NCBI RefSeq assembly: GCF_017696175.1
Contig: NZ_JAAORE010000003.1
Coordinates: forward strand, 1 to 64,000
Direction: 5' to 3'
From: Prochlorococcus marinus XMU1404
Lineage (GTDB): Bacteria; Cyanobacteriota; Cyanobacteriia; PCC-6307; Cyanobiaceae
DNA length: 64,000 bases
A model generated the notes under the pieces. That model had not been told where the DNA came from. It searched no databases and saw only the letters and a list, made by a program, of their open reading frames with translations. Shown piece by piece: positions 40,897 through 49,291 of this stretch (its first letter is position 1; every line of letters starts with the position of its first letter). The position numbers and the translations under genes are program-made.

Positions 40897-41151
40897 TTAA
40901 AGAATTGGATATGCAATCCAACCAAATAAACTGTAGTTAATAATCACAGCCATAAATCCAATCATTGCAAGTCTGCCATTTGTTCTTTCAGCTATGAACC
41001 AATAACTATTTGGCCATTCAAATTTAGAATTATTGGATATTTGATCTTCTGAAAGACAAATCTCTCTAGGAGTATTGTCCTGATCAATATAATAATTACT
41101 ATCCGGGTAATAGCTTTCGCTTCGAATATTGTCTTCCTTTTTTTCAATCAT
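40897..41151 (-). CDS. hli: High-light-inducible (CAB-like) protein
   Basis: 84 residues. One chlorophyll-binding helix with the HLIP signature: WFIAERTNGRLAMIGFMAVI, ending in SLFGWIAYPIL. The N-terminal 50 residues are charged and soluble, longer than the shortest HLIPs. It protects photosystems by binding pigment and quenching energy in the thylakoid membrane. Just outside the array. Confidence 0.9.
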   Translation of the reverse strand: MIEKKEDNIRSESYYPDSNYYIDQDNTPREICLSEDQISNNSKFEWPNSYWFIAERTNGRLAMIGFMAVIINYSLFGWIAYPIL

Positions 41152-41469
41152 TGCATTAGAAATTTGATTTATGTATTTATTTTAAAAACTAAAAAGGCTA
41201 AATAGGGTAAAAAGGTGCTTTTGGAGGGTTGTATTCTTATATTTATTCCCAAGTGTTCATATCAGTAATTCCTTGTGATCTTTATTAGCAATAGAGGATG
41301 TATAGAATCCTACCTAGTCAAAGTATTGATCCAATTGTTAATTTTTAATGTTTTCCAACTGATTTAATACTCATTGCATATCAATTACTTATGGTGTTGT
41401 TAGTTTGTTATTACTAGGTGGCTTTGCGTATTTAACCTTCAAAATGACGTCTAAGAAATGAAACGCTAA
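41152..41469. other. Gap with a start-less copy of a tiny membrane protein
   Basis: On the plus strand, 41361-41460 encodes SITYGVVSLLLLGGFAYLTF followed by KMTSKK, nearly the same as the 30-residue protein at 23733-23825 (GIAITYAVVSLLLLGGFAYL), but without a usable start. No other gene seen. Confidence 0.55.
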
Positions 41470-41595
41470 CTACTTATAAATATCTAGTAATTTTATATAA
41501 ATTCCAAACAATACTAATAATGCTAAACCTATACCAATAACTGTAGTTGGTTGATTATGCCAAAGATCTATAGTAAATCCAAAAAATTCTTTCAT
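41470..41595 (-). CDS. 41-residue single-helix protein
   Basis: KEFFGFTIDLWHNQPTTVIG, then a helix LALLVLFGIYIKLL. Related to the TTG-started protein at 27831-27953. Function unknown. Confidence 0.6.
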   Translation of the reverse strand: MKEFFGFTIDLWHNQPTTVIGIGLALLVLFGIYIKLLDIYK

Positions 41596-41791
41596 ATGGA
41601 GATTATACTAGGATCTATTTTTATCTATATTTGTGGGTAGTTTATAAGTACAATAATTTTTTAGCATCAAGTAATAGCGATAGGAGCTTCAATTAATTAT
41701 TTTGCAGATTAAATTATTTTTTTAATTAAGTATTTCCTACATTGTTTTAATTTGTAATTACGCCTTGAATTAAAGAAGAGTTAATATTTTT

Positions 41792-41899
41792 ATGGAAAAA
41801 TCATTCTTGAATTTCATTTATTGGCTATTAGTTAAGTCTGCTGAAAGTTACTATGGCGACTCTTTAAAAACAGATATTCCGTATACTCCATATTTTTAA
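41792..41899 (+). CDS. 35-residue hypothetical protein
   Basis: MEKSFLNFIYWLLVKSAESY then YGDSLKTDIPYTPYF. A short amphipathic helix and a tyrosine-rich end. No family recognised. Confidence 0.5.
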   Translation: MEKSFLNFIYWLLVKSAESYYGDSLKTDIPYTPYF

Positions 41900-41947
41900 T
41901 CTTTATGGCAATAATTAAGCATTAATGGAGTAATGCTTCAATTTTCA

Positions 41948-42208
41948 TTATTTAATACCCAAATATCTTTCGCAGTAATAATTTGCTAACTCGCGATTAC
42001 TATAATTTTTTATTTCCGTTAAATTAAGCTTCTTCAACGCTTCATCGCCTGTTATTTGATAGCTTGAATTTAATTTCGCGCATGTATCCTTTACTTTTGC
42101 TTCCTTATCAAAAGGGATTCTGAGATAAAAAGAAAAAATGGCTAGGAACAAGCCAAAGATCATAATTCTTCTATTATTCTTCCACAATTGGTACAATCTA
42201 TTTCCCAT
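41948..42208 (-). CDS. Membrane-anchored hypothetical protein
   Basis: 86 residues. A helix near the N-terminus (IMIFGLFLAIFSFYLRI), then a soluble part with two cysteines (VKDTCAKL, NYYCERYLG). The motif TTGACAGTTGATCTAA (42231-42246) lies just upstream with GATAAA as -10. Function unknown. Confidence 0.6.
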   Translation of the reverse strand: MGNRLYQLWKNNRRIMIFGLFLAIFSFYLRIPFDKEAKVKDTCAKLNSSYQITGDEALKKLNLTEIKNYSNRELANYYCERYLGIK

Positions 42209-42230
42209 AAAAAAGTTTATCTCTCCAATT

Positions 42231-42246
42231 TTAGATCAACTGTCAA
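42231..42246 (-). promoter_or_regulatory. Recurrent promoter motif, copy 5
   Basis: Minus-strand TTGACAGTTGATCTAA, with AGATAA about 18 bases downstream and the ATG 15-20 bases after that. The same motif as in cassettes E4 and E7, here outside the array. Confidence 0.55.
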
Positions 42247-42328
42247 TAATATAGCTTTTGTTTTGGCTTAGATGATTTTTAAAACTCATATTTAATGGTT
42301 AACTTAATTGGGAAACATAGGTTTATGA

Positions 42329-43051
42329 TTATTCACATATTTTTGAAGAGTTTTCTAGTAATTGATTTAATTCTAAGAGTTCTTCTTTGGTAAATTCACG
42401 ATATTTTCCTGTTGGGATATCTAATCTAATATTCATAATCCTTACACGCTTTAATGATTGAACTCTGTAGCCTAAAGATTCACACATTCTCCTAATCTGA
42501 CGATTAAGTCCTTGAGTGAGTATGATTTTGAATTTTTTGGGCCCCAATTGTTTTACGAAACAATTCTTAGTTATAGTTTCTAAAATTTCAACACCATTGC
42601 TCATGTTTTGAATAAATTCTCTATTAATGGTTCGATTAACATTTACTATATATTCCTTCTCATGATTATTTCTAGCCCTGAGAATTTTATTTACGATATC
42701 TCCATCGTTAGTTAAAAAAATTAATCCTTCACTAGTCTTGTCCAATCTTCCAACAGGAAAGATTCTTTTAGGATATTTAATGAAATCTATAATATTTTCA
42801 GATTCTACTCTTCTATCAGTTGTGCAAACAATTCCAACAGGTTTATTAAAGGCAAGATATATGCTTCTTTGTTTTTTGGATTTTTCAATTCTTTGACCTT
42901 CTACTTCTATTAGATCTCTATCTCCAACCTTAGTTCCTATTTCAGGAATTTTACCATTAATTGTTACTTTCCCTTCTTCAATTAATTTATCTGCTCTTCT
43001 TCTAGAACAATAACCTGCTTCACTTAAGTATTTATTTATCCTGGTAGCCAT
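42329..43051 (-). CDS. RsuA/RluF-family pseudouridine synthase
   Basis: 240 residues. The N-terminal S4 RNA-binding domain (RINKYLSEAGYCSRRRADKL) is followed by the catalytic aspartate motif GRLDKTSEGLIFLTNDG and, near the end, GLNRQIRRMCESLGYRV. It isomerises uridine in rRNA; the RluF/RluE/RsuA branch cannot be fixed by eye. A core gene. Confidence 0.9.
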   Translation of the reverse strand: MATRINKYLSEAGYCSRRRADKLIEEGKVTINGKIPEIGTKVGDRDLIEVEGQRIEKSKKQRSIYLAFNKPVGIVCTTDRRVESENIIDFIKYPKRIFPVGRLDKTSEGLIFLTNDGDIVNKILRARNNHEKEYIVNVNRTINREFIQNMSNGVEILETITKNCFVKQLGPKKFKIILTQGLNRQIRRMCESLGYRVQSLKRVRIMNIRLDIPTGKYREFTKEELLELNQLLENSSKICE

Positions 43052-43082
43052 ATGTAAAAGTCACTTTTTGTTTATTTTAAAT

Positions 43083-43117
43083 ATGCGGACAAATTGAGAA
43101 CAAATAGTAGGCAAATC
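43083..43117. repeat. Degenerate 11-base tandem repeat, possible relic end
   Basis: ATGCGGACAAA, TTGAGAACAAA and TAGTAGGCAAA follow one another at an 11-base period. The first is the E1/E8 end repeat. No tRNA copy follows. Confidence 0.5.
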
Positions 43118-43189
43118 TTAAACAAAGATGAAAATGAATTTTTGAATGTTTTTCTAAAGGTTAAGATTAATGTTGGAATCAAATAATAA

Positions 43190-43279
43190 ATGAATTTAAA
43201 TACCTTTCTTTTAATTCTGCTTGTAATTGCAGCGTATTCAAATTTATATTTAACGCTCAAAAACAAGAGAAAAAAATAA
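43190..43279 (+). CDS. 29-residue membrane peptide
   Basis: MNLNTFLLILLVIAAYSNLY then LTLKNKRKK. One helix, strongly basic end. Function unknown. Confidence 0.5.
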   Translation: MNLNTFLLILLVIAAYSNLYLTLKNKRKK

Positions 43280-43510
43280 CTATTTAAGAGTAATAGGAAT
43301 TAAGCAAGTGATTTTTAGGATATTTAAGATTAATTATTAATACTTTTAATATTTCCAATACATTAAATTATAACCATAGCATTTTATCCATTTGCAAATT
43401 TAATTGTTGGTCCTCTATCCGTATATGTTTGTAGCTCAAACCGTACATTTACGTTAATCGATTAACTAGTGCATTTAGCTAGAACGTAGTAGTACTAAAC
43501 ATAATTATAG

Positions 43511-43696
43511 ATGCCTTCGAAACCAATCAAATCTTGTAATAAATATGTGTTGAGTTACAAAGATTCATCAAATAATACACGTCAATTAGGCTTCTATGCA
43601 CGTGATGCATATGATTGCTTGATGCTTGCGAGAGAATTCAACTCTCACTTACATGACCATCCAGGTTCTGTAATCAGAATCCAGCAAAAATTTTGA
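43511..43696 (+). CDS. Conserved-looking small protein
   Basis: 61 residues: KYVLSYKDSSNNTRQLGFYA, then RDAYDCLMLAREFNSHLHDH. A strand-helix arrangement without a membrane segment. Family not recognised; followed closely by another small gene. Confidence 0.6.
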   Translation: MPSKPIKSCNKYVLSYKDSSNNTRQLGFYARDAYDCLMLAREFNSHLHDHPGSVIRIQQKF

Positions 43697-43707
43697 GGTA
43701 AATATTT

Positions 43708-43872
43708 ATGGATTTAAAAAGATCACCATTCTCTACTCAAGATAAAAATTCAAGAGATCTTGATAACGCAATTGAATACCCAACTATTGCTGATTTAATT
43801 AGAGAACAGAAAGTTTCAAACGATCATGGGAATTCAGTTCACCACAGGAGAGATTTAGATTCTCTAGGTTAA
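43708..43872 (+). CDS. 54-residue hydrophilic protein
   Basis: MDLKRSPFSTQDKNSRDLDN and on to HHRRDLDSLG, preceded by GAGG. It lies 11 bases after the previous gene, so is likely co-transcribed. Soluble, function unknown. Confidence 0.55.
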   Translation: MDLKRSPFSTQDKNSRDLDNAIEYPTIADLIREQKVSNDHGNSVHHRRDLDSLG

Positions 43873-43926
43873 TTTATTTATAATAACTAGTTATGACTTT
43901 TTAAAGCCTCCTCAAATTTAATTGGA

Positions 43927-44091
43927 ATGTTTCAAAATTACTTTATGAATGATCCAATACTTTATCTTTCTATGATTTTAGGTCTTGGAGGGGTTTATAT
44001 ATTAATTTCTTCTTTCGATGATGATGATGATGGAAATGATGATGGAGAAAGATATTTTTATAGTATCCATGATTCTAGCTTAGCTAGATGA
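43927..44091 (+). CDS. Small membrane protein with an aspartate run
   Basis: 54 residues from the ATG at 43927 (or 48 from 43945). One helix (LYLSMILGLGGVYILISS), then DDDDDGNDDGE, an acidic run that could bind cations. Function unknown. Confidence 0.5.
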   Translation: MFQNYFMNDPILYLSMILGLGGVYILISSFDDDDDGNDDGERYFYSIHDSSLAR

Positions 44092-44133
44092 AAGATTAAT
44101 ATATTATGGAATAGCTAATTTATTAGGATCAAT

Positions 44134-44781
44134 TTATTTTTTATTTAATAAACTCATCTGATAAGTTTGTTTTTTATCTACTTTTTCAGAAACCCATCCC
44201 TCTGGTGACCAACTCATAATTATTGAAGCCAAAGCTTTTAATTCATGAGAATCTTTTACCTGTTCAGTCCATTTTTTCTCATATCCATCAGGCACAATTA
44301 CAGGCATGCGGTGATGTAATGGTTTAATAAGATCATTTGGTTCAGTTGTCAGAACACAGCAACTTTCTATTTCAGCTCCATCAGTAGAAGTCCACTTGCT
44401 CCATATTCCTCCCAACCAAAAAGTCTCGTAATTTTCCCTACGAATTCGGTATTTTTTCTCCAAAAAACTACTTGCAGGTATTAAGCATCTTTTATGCTTC
44501 CAGCTACCACTAAATAATTTTTTTTCTTCTACAGTTTCTGCTCTTGCATTAAAAGGTCTAGGTCTTTTTTTATCAAATGGGTCTTTAGACCAAGGAGAAA
44601 TAAAACCCCAATACATAAAGGTAGTTCTCATTTTTCCTTCATTTTTAATAACTAGAACTGGATCAGTTGGTTTAATTAAATTCCGGGCTTTGTATTTAAC
44701 ATCAAGTTCAGTTGGGAAATTTTGTTTCAAAACTTCAGGCAATTCATCAAAGTTAGTATTAAGCTCGAATCTTCCGCACAT
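44134..44781 (-). CDS. SRAP domain protein (YedK/HMCES)
   Basis: 215 residues. Starts MCGRFELN with the catalytic C2 exposed after Met removal; NARAETVEEKKLF and RCLIPASSFLEKK are the conserved core; HHRMPVIVP supplies the histidine. SRAP proteins crosslink to abasic sites in single-stranded DNA and so protect them. Length is normal for bacterial members. Confidence 0.93.
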   Translation of the reverse strand: MCGRFELNTNFDELPEVLKQNFPTELDVKYKARNLIKPTDPVLVIKNEGKMRTTFMYWGFISPWSKDPFDKKRPRPFNARAETVEEKKLFSGSWKHKRCLIPASSFLEKKYRIRRENYETFWLGGIWSKWTSTDGAEIESCCVLTTEPNDLIKPLHHRMPVIVPDGYEKKWTEQVKDSHELKALASIIMSWSPEGWVSEKVDKKQTYQMSLLNKK

Positions 44782-44860
44782 TTTTTTAAATTATTAAAAA
44801 TAAAAAATTACTAGCTTATTCTTTAACGTTCGACTTTCAATCATTTAAGTAAAATAACTG

Positions 44861-45172
44861 CTAATTAGAGAGTGCTTCAATTTCTTTATGCACAGAAAGA
44901 AATTCTTGATCTGTTAAAACTGGTGTAACTTCAACTTCTACGCCGAAATTATCGACCCAAATATTACTCCATTTCCAGATATTCTGATGATTTGAAGATT
45001 GAACAATTGCCCACCCATTAGCTCCCTCAGGATTTACTACTCGATTAACGACTTTAAATCCATCAAATTCGTCACCTTCACACCCACCTTCCACAAATCC
45101 AGCAAAAGCTTCTACACCTTGCATATGACTTTCTTGATCGGGGAACTGCCAATGTACAATGTATGTTTGCAT
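44861..45172 (-). CDS. DUF3303-like protein
   Basis: 103 residues. TYIVHWQFPDQESHMQGVEA and NIWKWSNIWVDNFGVEVEVT are typical of the short alpha/beta-barrel proteins in this family. No signal peptide. Function unknown. Confidence 0.65.
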   Translation of the reverse strand: MQTYIVHWQFPDQESHMQGVEAFAGFVEGGCEGDEFDGFKVVNRVVNPEGANGWAIVQSSNHQNIWKWSNIWVDNFGVEVEVTPVLTDQEFLSVHKEIEALSN

Positions 45173-45593
45173 AACTAAAACAATTTTTTTTATTATTAAT
45201 TATCAAACTTAAAAATTAAATAAAAAATCTTTAAACACTAATTTAAAAAGTAATAAACCTAAAATAGGGAAAATAACAAAAAAAAAGACTCTTACGAGCC
45301 TAGGTGATGGGGACTCCTATAATGACAAATTAAATAAAAACAAACAACCCCATCAATAGGTAATTTTTATTACTTGCAAACACCATATGTGGTGCTAGGA
45401 TTTAAAAAAGGTTGGGTGATGGGGATTATCCCGCTTTTTAAATTTGATCGAAGCTGACGCCCTTTTTCATTGAAAAATTTACTTTAATCAACAATCACAG
45501 ATCTAGGATTAAAGAATTTAAACCTTTTGAAGATATTTAAAAGCCATCTTGTATCATTAATGGAATTTTAATTTCCTATGGTTGTTTTTTTAA
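45173..45593. other. Gene-free region with hairpins
   Basis: TGATGGGG (45305-45312) pairs with CCCCATCA (45348-45355), and CACCA-TATG-TGGTG (45381-45394) is a perfect short hairpin. GGTGATGGGGA occurs twice (45303, 45415). Could hold a small RNA; no frame seen. Confidence 0.45.
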
Positions 45594-45711
45594 GCGCTCA
45601 AGTAAGCCAGTTATGAAAGGCTCAAGGGTTGAATCAATCGAAAAAGCGAGAAACGAATATAAAAAGCTATTAGAAGAATGGTTGGATAAAACTAACAGAT
45701 TCAATATTTAA
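45594..45711 (+). pseudogene. DUF1651 fragment
   Basis: KRSSKPVMKGSRVESIEKAR followed by NEYKKLLEEWLDKT is the C-terminal half of the protein at 33007-33255, here without a start. Confidence 0.7.
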
Positions 45712-45727
45712 AAAGAAACTGGTGAAT

Positions 45728-45897
45728 AAGTACCTTACCTAAAATTTGACATTATTAAAGATTCAGATGCTTTGCAAAGTTTTTTTGTATGTATAACTTC
45801 TTGTAGCATCAATAGCGAGGGAGTAGATTGCACAACAGCCTGTTATGTAAAACATTTAGAACCAAGAAATATTGATTACCCTTTAAAATTTTCTTAA
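45728..45897 (+). other. Cysteine-rich frame without a good start
   Basis: About 55 codons open from a TAA: PYLKFDIIKDSDALQSFFVC, then ITSCSINSEGVDCTTACYV. Four cysteines in 23 residues look like a folded domain, yet no ATG or GTG opens it; GTA stands at the front, and TTG is inside. Confidence 0.35.
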
Positions 45898-45930
45898 GCA
45901 AAGCTGATTGATAATTGTTATACTTCATTG

Positions 45931-46032
45931 ATGTTATTTCCACCACCTCAAGTTATTTTTGGTTTATTACTTTTATCTATAGCAGTAGTTTTAATCTGGG
46001 ATATTAGATACAACCCTTTTGGAGAGGACTAA
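45931..46032 (+). CDS. 33-residue membrane peptide
   Basis: MLFPPPQVIFGLLLLSIAVV then LIWDIRYNPFGED. One helix with a polar tail. Function unknown. Confidence 0.5.
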   Translation: MLFPPPQVIFGLLLLSIAVVLIWDIRYNPFGED

Positions 46033-46047
46033 GTTAGAATTTAATCT

Positions 46048-46164
46048 TCAACTAGGAAGCTGATTTGTGGGTGGGGCATGAAATCGCCGTTTCTTTCTTT
46101 TGATTCTTTTGTAAGCAACTAAAGAGCCTAATAATAAAAATGTAATAGCAATTGAGTTAATCAT
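46048..46164 (-). CDS. 38-residue membrane peptide
   Basis: MINSIAITFLLLGSLVAYKR then a strongly basic, proline-rich tail. One helix; convergent with the gene before it. Confidence 0.5.
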   Translation of the reverse strand: MINSIAITFLLLGSLVAYKRIKRKKRRFHAPPTNQLPS

Positions 46165-46344
46165 ATAAAGTACTTTTATATATATAAAAACAAATATCTT
46201 ATAAATATCAATGTTTAAAATTGTTTTTTTTAAGCAACTATTTATGGACTAATTTCTAATTTATAGCTTTAACATTAGGTCCCCAAAACCACCAAAGGGA
46301 AATGCCTATCTAACCAACAGTAATTACTGTGAGATAATATTAAA

Positions 46345-46449
46345 TCACTTTTTTTTATTTCTCATTTGATACTGCATAATAGCTTTTAGGTGTTGTACTT
46401 CTTTTTCTAAAGTCACAATTCTTTTTTCTAGTTCTTTATTAGTTGCCAT
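46345..46449 (-). CDS. 34-residue coiled-coil peptide
   Basis: MATNKELEKRIVTLEKEVQH LKAIM... with leucine/isoleucine at heptad positions. A short coiled coil, maybe an oligomerising partner. Function unknown. Confidence 0.5.
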   Translation of the reverse strand: MATNKELEKRIVTLEKEVQHLKAIMQYQMRNKKK

Positions 46450-46592
46450 ATTTTTGGGAAATAAATTCCTTGTTATTATAAAATTCAAAATTAATTTGTT
46501 ACCCATGGCAAATAACAAATAAGTATTAGAGCCTATTGATGGGCATAATTTATCTAGATAAATTATGCAGAGTATAAATTAAGGGGGAATTT

Positions 46593-46736
46593 ATGAGTGG
46601 AGATTATGAGACACTAGAAATCAATCAACCAAAAATCTCATATTTTCGGAAAAGATCCGAAAACAACACAGAATGGTTAGATGAATTAATCAACAAAATT
46701 GAAGATATGAAAAACAACATATCTAAAGCTTCTTAA
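46593..46736 (+). CDS. Small protein, first of a four-gene operon
   Basis: 47 residues behind a good AAGGGGGA ribosome site. MSGDYETLEINQPKISYFRK, then a helix (EWLDELINKIEDMKNNI). Its stop overlaps the next ATG (TAATG). Function unknown. Confidence 0.6.
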   Translation: MSGDYETLEINQPKISYFRKRSENNTEWLDELINKIEDMKNNISKAS

Positions 46737-46852
46737 TGACAGAAAAAGAGCTTAAAGAATTAGAGAAATTCGCAACAGAAAATGGATACAATGACGAACT
46801 AAAAGATATATATTTAAGAGAAGTTATAGACCAAAATAAAAAATACGAATGA
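46736..46852 (+). CDS. Small acidic protein, second of operon
   Basis: 38 residues, MTEKELKELEKFATENGYND, helical and soluble. Overlaps its neighbours by one base at the front and four (ATGA) at the end. Confidence 0.6.
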   Translation: MTEKELKELEKFATENGYNDELKDIYLREVIDQNKKYE

Positions 46853-47109
46853 GATCAAATTTTCGACCAAATATTAAATTTGAAATAATGCACATTATTC
46901 TTAGAAATTCTAAATTCTTTATTTTTTTATTTTTCTTTTCTATAAATTTCAATAATTATTCTCACGCACATGTAAGGGGTACATTCCTTTCTGAAGAGGA
47001 CGCCGAAAAAAGATCTTTAGAACTTGGTTGTGAAGGAATACATAAGAACCAAGATAAATTTATGCCATGCAAAAACGAAAAAGAATTACATATCTATTTG
47101 AGGAAATAG
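46849..47109 (+). CDS. DUF3721-like exported protein, third of operon
   Basis: 86 residues. A hydrophobic stretch (FFIFLFFFSINFNNYSHA type) serves as signal. The mature part RGTFLSEEDAEKRSLELGC followed by EGIHKNQDKFMPCKN fits DUF3721 (pattern AE..A.elGC.G.H......MPC). The two cysteines and the histidine may bind a metal. Role unknown. Confidence 0.7.
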   Translation: MRSNFRPNIKFEIMHIILRNSKFFIFLFFFSINFNNYSHAHVRGTFLSEEDAEKRSLELGCEGIHKNQDKFMPCKNEKELHIYLRK

Positions 47110-47370
47110 ATGGAAAAATTAAAAACAAATCAGAGAAAAATTCACAGAAAAATAACCGCAATTTCAGCAATCCCCTTACTAATTACTATTTTATCTGGGA
47201 CTATTTATAGTATTCTGCAACCATTAGGAGTAGATGCTTTTTGGTTAATAAAATGGCATACAGGTAATTTTGGCATTATTAATTTGCAACCTTTTTACTC
47301 GATATTTCTTGGTATAGCTTCAATAATCTCAATAATATCTGGCGTTAGACTATTACAAGCAAAACTTTAG
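47110..47370 (+). CDS. PepSY-associated-like membrane protein, fourth of operon
   Basis: 86 residues starting one base after the previous stop. Two helices (ITAISAIPLLITILSGTIYS; PFYSIFLGIASIISIISGVR) with IKWHTGNFG between. The W.H.G arrangement is like PepSY-TM proteins of ferric reductase systems. The coupling to the DUF3721 protein suggests a joint membrane function. Confidence 0.6.
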   Translation: MEKLKTNQRKIHRKITAISAIPLLITILSGTIYSILQPLGVDAFWLIKWHTGNFGIINLQPFYSIFLGIASIISIISGVRLLQAKL

Positions 47371-47397
47371 ATTATTCTAAGCTAGGCCAAAATATAA

Positions 47398-47598
47398 CTA
47401 ATTAATACTATTTGCTCCCCCGCTTACTAAGAAAATTATCGCTCCTAGTGCCATTGTTGCTACACCCATATAAGGGTATTTTTTGATTCTTGATTTAGTA
47501 ATTGGAAGCCATGAAAGGAATCTATCAGATTTATTTAATTCTACTTTTTTTTGTCTAGGTGGCAATCCTAATTGTTCTCTTCTTTTAGCTTCACCCAT
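47398..47598 (-). CDS. DUF2839-like protein
   Basis: 66 residues. Starts MGEAKRREQLGLPPRQKK, the DUF2839 signature, with a C-terminal helix (MGVATMALGAIIFLVSG). A second member is at 49698-49913. Function unknown. Confidence 0.8.
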   Translation of the reverse strand: MGEAKRREQLGLPPRQKKVELNKSDRFLSWLPITKSRIKKYPYMGVATMALGAIIFLVSGGANSIN

Positions 47599-47703
47599 AA
47601 TCTTAAATTTATTTATATACCAATATTAAAAATTATGTTCTAGGCTTGCGAGCTAATTTTATTAAAAAAATAGTTCTTTATATAAGGATAAATTATTTAA
47701 AAT

Positions 47704-47850
47704 TTATTTGGCCTTCTTCAAATATAGATTCTTTGTATTTGCCTGATCTGATGTAAATAACAAAATTAATATAGTTCCAACTAGAAATGAAAAAATCATT
47801 GTTAAACCAACAACTTCCACCATCTCACTAGGCAGATAATTTAGAAACAT
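47704..47850 (-). CDS. 48-residue membrane protein
   Basis: MFLNYLPSEMVEVVGLTMIF, then the rest of one helix (SFLVGTILILLF) and a basic tail. Function unknown. Confidence 0.55.
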   Translation of the reverse strand: MFLNYLPSEMVEVVGLTMIFSFLVGTILILLFTSDQANTKNLYLKKAK

Positions 47851-48004
47851 AATGAATCGATCTCTTATTTTAAATTTAGCAATTGTATTTTTTATGTAAA
47901 GTAAGTATTCTTTCTTAAATTTAGAAAATAACTCAGAGAGACTTTATACTCTTTACTTATTTTTATTTTCGAAATAAATCTTGTCTTAGTTCATCAAAAT
48001 TTTC

Positions 48005-48295
48005 TTACTTAGCTATCCCTATTTTCTTAAGCAATTTTAGGTAAGGCAAGGCCCAATTGCCAAAAGTAAAAGAGATAGTCGTATTTTTTGTAGTTGGGAA
48101 TAATGTTTTAGAGCTTATAGAGACTAGTTTAGAGAATTTCTTAATAGTCTCTGCTTCAAGATTATCCATATACAATTTTTTTTGCACATTTCGATCTTTC
48201 TTCTGTGGCAAATAATTTTCTATAAACCATAAGACTTGATCTAACTTTGATTTATTGGGTTTATTATTAAATTGTTTATCTTTCTTTTTAAACAT
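48005..48295 (-). CDS. Basic hypothetical protein
   Basis: 96 residues with a lysine-rich start (KKKDKQFNNKPNKSK) and a helical part LDQVLWFIENYLPQKKDR. No domain recognised. Confidence 0.5.
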   Translation of the reverse strand: MFKKKDKQFNNKPNKSKLDQVLWFIENYLPQKKDRNVQKKLYMDNLEAETIKKFSKLVSISSKTLFPTTKNTTISFTFGNWALPYLKLLKKIGIAK

Positions 48296-48388
48296 CTCTA
48301 TTTACCTCTTTATTCCTAAGTTAAATTTGCCATTTATATACTTTAAATCAATAGTAAAAGCATCAAAATAATTTTCTTACAAAAAAAA

Positions 48389-48411
48389 GAGGGTTTAATC
48401 CCTCTCTTTTT
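48389..48411. terminator. Terminator behind the 56-residue paralog
   Basis: AGAGGG-TTTAAT-CCCTCT flanked by A and T runs. Confidence 0.75.
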
Positions 48412-48431
48412 GATCAGTGGAAAATAAGAAT

Positions 48432-48602
48432 TTAATTTTTTGAGTCTTTCAATTTCATTTCTTTTTGTGTTTGACTGATTCTTTCATCAAAGACGGATAT
48501 TCTATATGGAGTTACTTCTCCATTTTTAGTTGCCAAAAGTTGAGCTTTATAAAGCCTATTTGCTCTTATGATTTTTTCTCTTATTTGCAAGAGGTTATTC
48601 AT
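48432..48602 (-). CDS. 56-residue conserved small protein (copy 2)
   Basis: MNNLLQIREKIIRANRLYKA followed by QLLATKNGEVTPYRISVFDE; the same length and most residues as the protein at 16468-16638 in cassette E0. Its leader is conserved too. The copy here is outside the array, so one copy has moved with the element or been picked up by it. Function unknown. Confidence 0.75.
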   Translation of the reverse strand: MNNLLQIREKIIRANRLYKAQLLATKNGEVTPYRISVFDERISQTQKEMKLKDSKN

Positions 48603-48664
48603 GGTCTTGTGCAGTTAGTGAGAATCCCGTTTCCTATTCCCATGTCATGCCTCCAGAGATATAA
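48603..48664 (-). promoter_or_regulatory. Conserved leader (copy 2)
   Basis: Minus strand: GCATGACATGGGAATAGG, ACGGGATTCTCA and TAACTGCA as at 16405-16467, ending directly at the ATG. Differences are few and mostly single bases. Confidence 0.6.
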
Positions 48665-48789
48665 ACTTGGATGAAAGTCAGTGAACAATAACACCTCCTA
48701 AAAATAACGCGAGAGTAATTTTTACTAATTATTTTCTCAACAATAAAGAATGTATAAATTGGGAAAAAATATTTTTATTATTAAGTACA

Positions 48790-49068
48790 TTAGGATAAGA
48801 AAATGGTCTGGGAACCATCATTCTTATCCTGAACCTCTATTTTTTTATTTGGGAAAATATCTGATAATATTCTTTTCAAATTTGAGTTATCTAAAGGAAT
48901 TTTATTATCAAAATTCTTTGAATTAATTTTCCAATTTTCATCTACAAATAGTTCTTTATCATCACTATTTTTTGTTTCAATTGAAGTCTTATTTAGAATC
49001 TTAAGTAACAAATCAGAATCATAATCTCTAAATTCTTGAGATCTCTCTTTATAATTTTCAATCATCAT
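48790..49068 (-). CDS. Acidic hypothetical protein
   Basis: 92 soluble residues, rich in Asp, Asn and Lys (YDSDLLLKILNKTSIETKNS, PLDNSNLKRILSDIFPNKKI). No family recognised. Confidence 0.55.
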   Translation of the reverse strand: MMIENYKERSQEFRDYDSDLLLKILNKTSIETKNSDDKELFVDENWKINSKNFDNKIPLDNSNLKRILSDIFPNKKIEVQDKNDGSQTIFLS

Positions 49069-49291
49069 TTAGAAATCTAATGTTTCTAAATCTTGCTTGA
49101 AAAATTCAAAAAATACAAGGTATTAATTACCTAAAATTTCGTTCAGAACAAAAAAGTTATGATGAAATAAAAATAATTTTCTCTAGTAAATTTATTTTTA
49201 AATTGATAAAGAATGATATTTAAAAAGATGAATTAGTAATTTACACCATTTTATTTACTTGTTAAGTTGCAAATTAAGAGATTAAGGAAAA

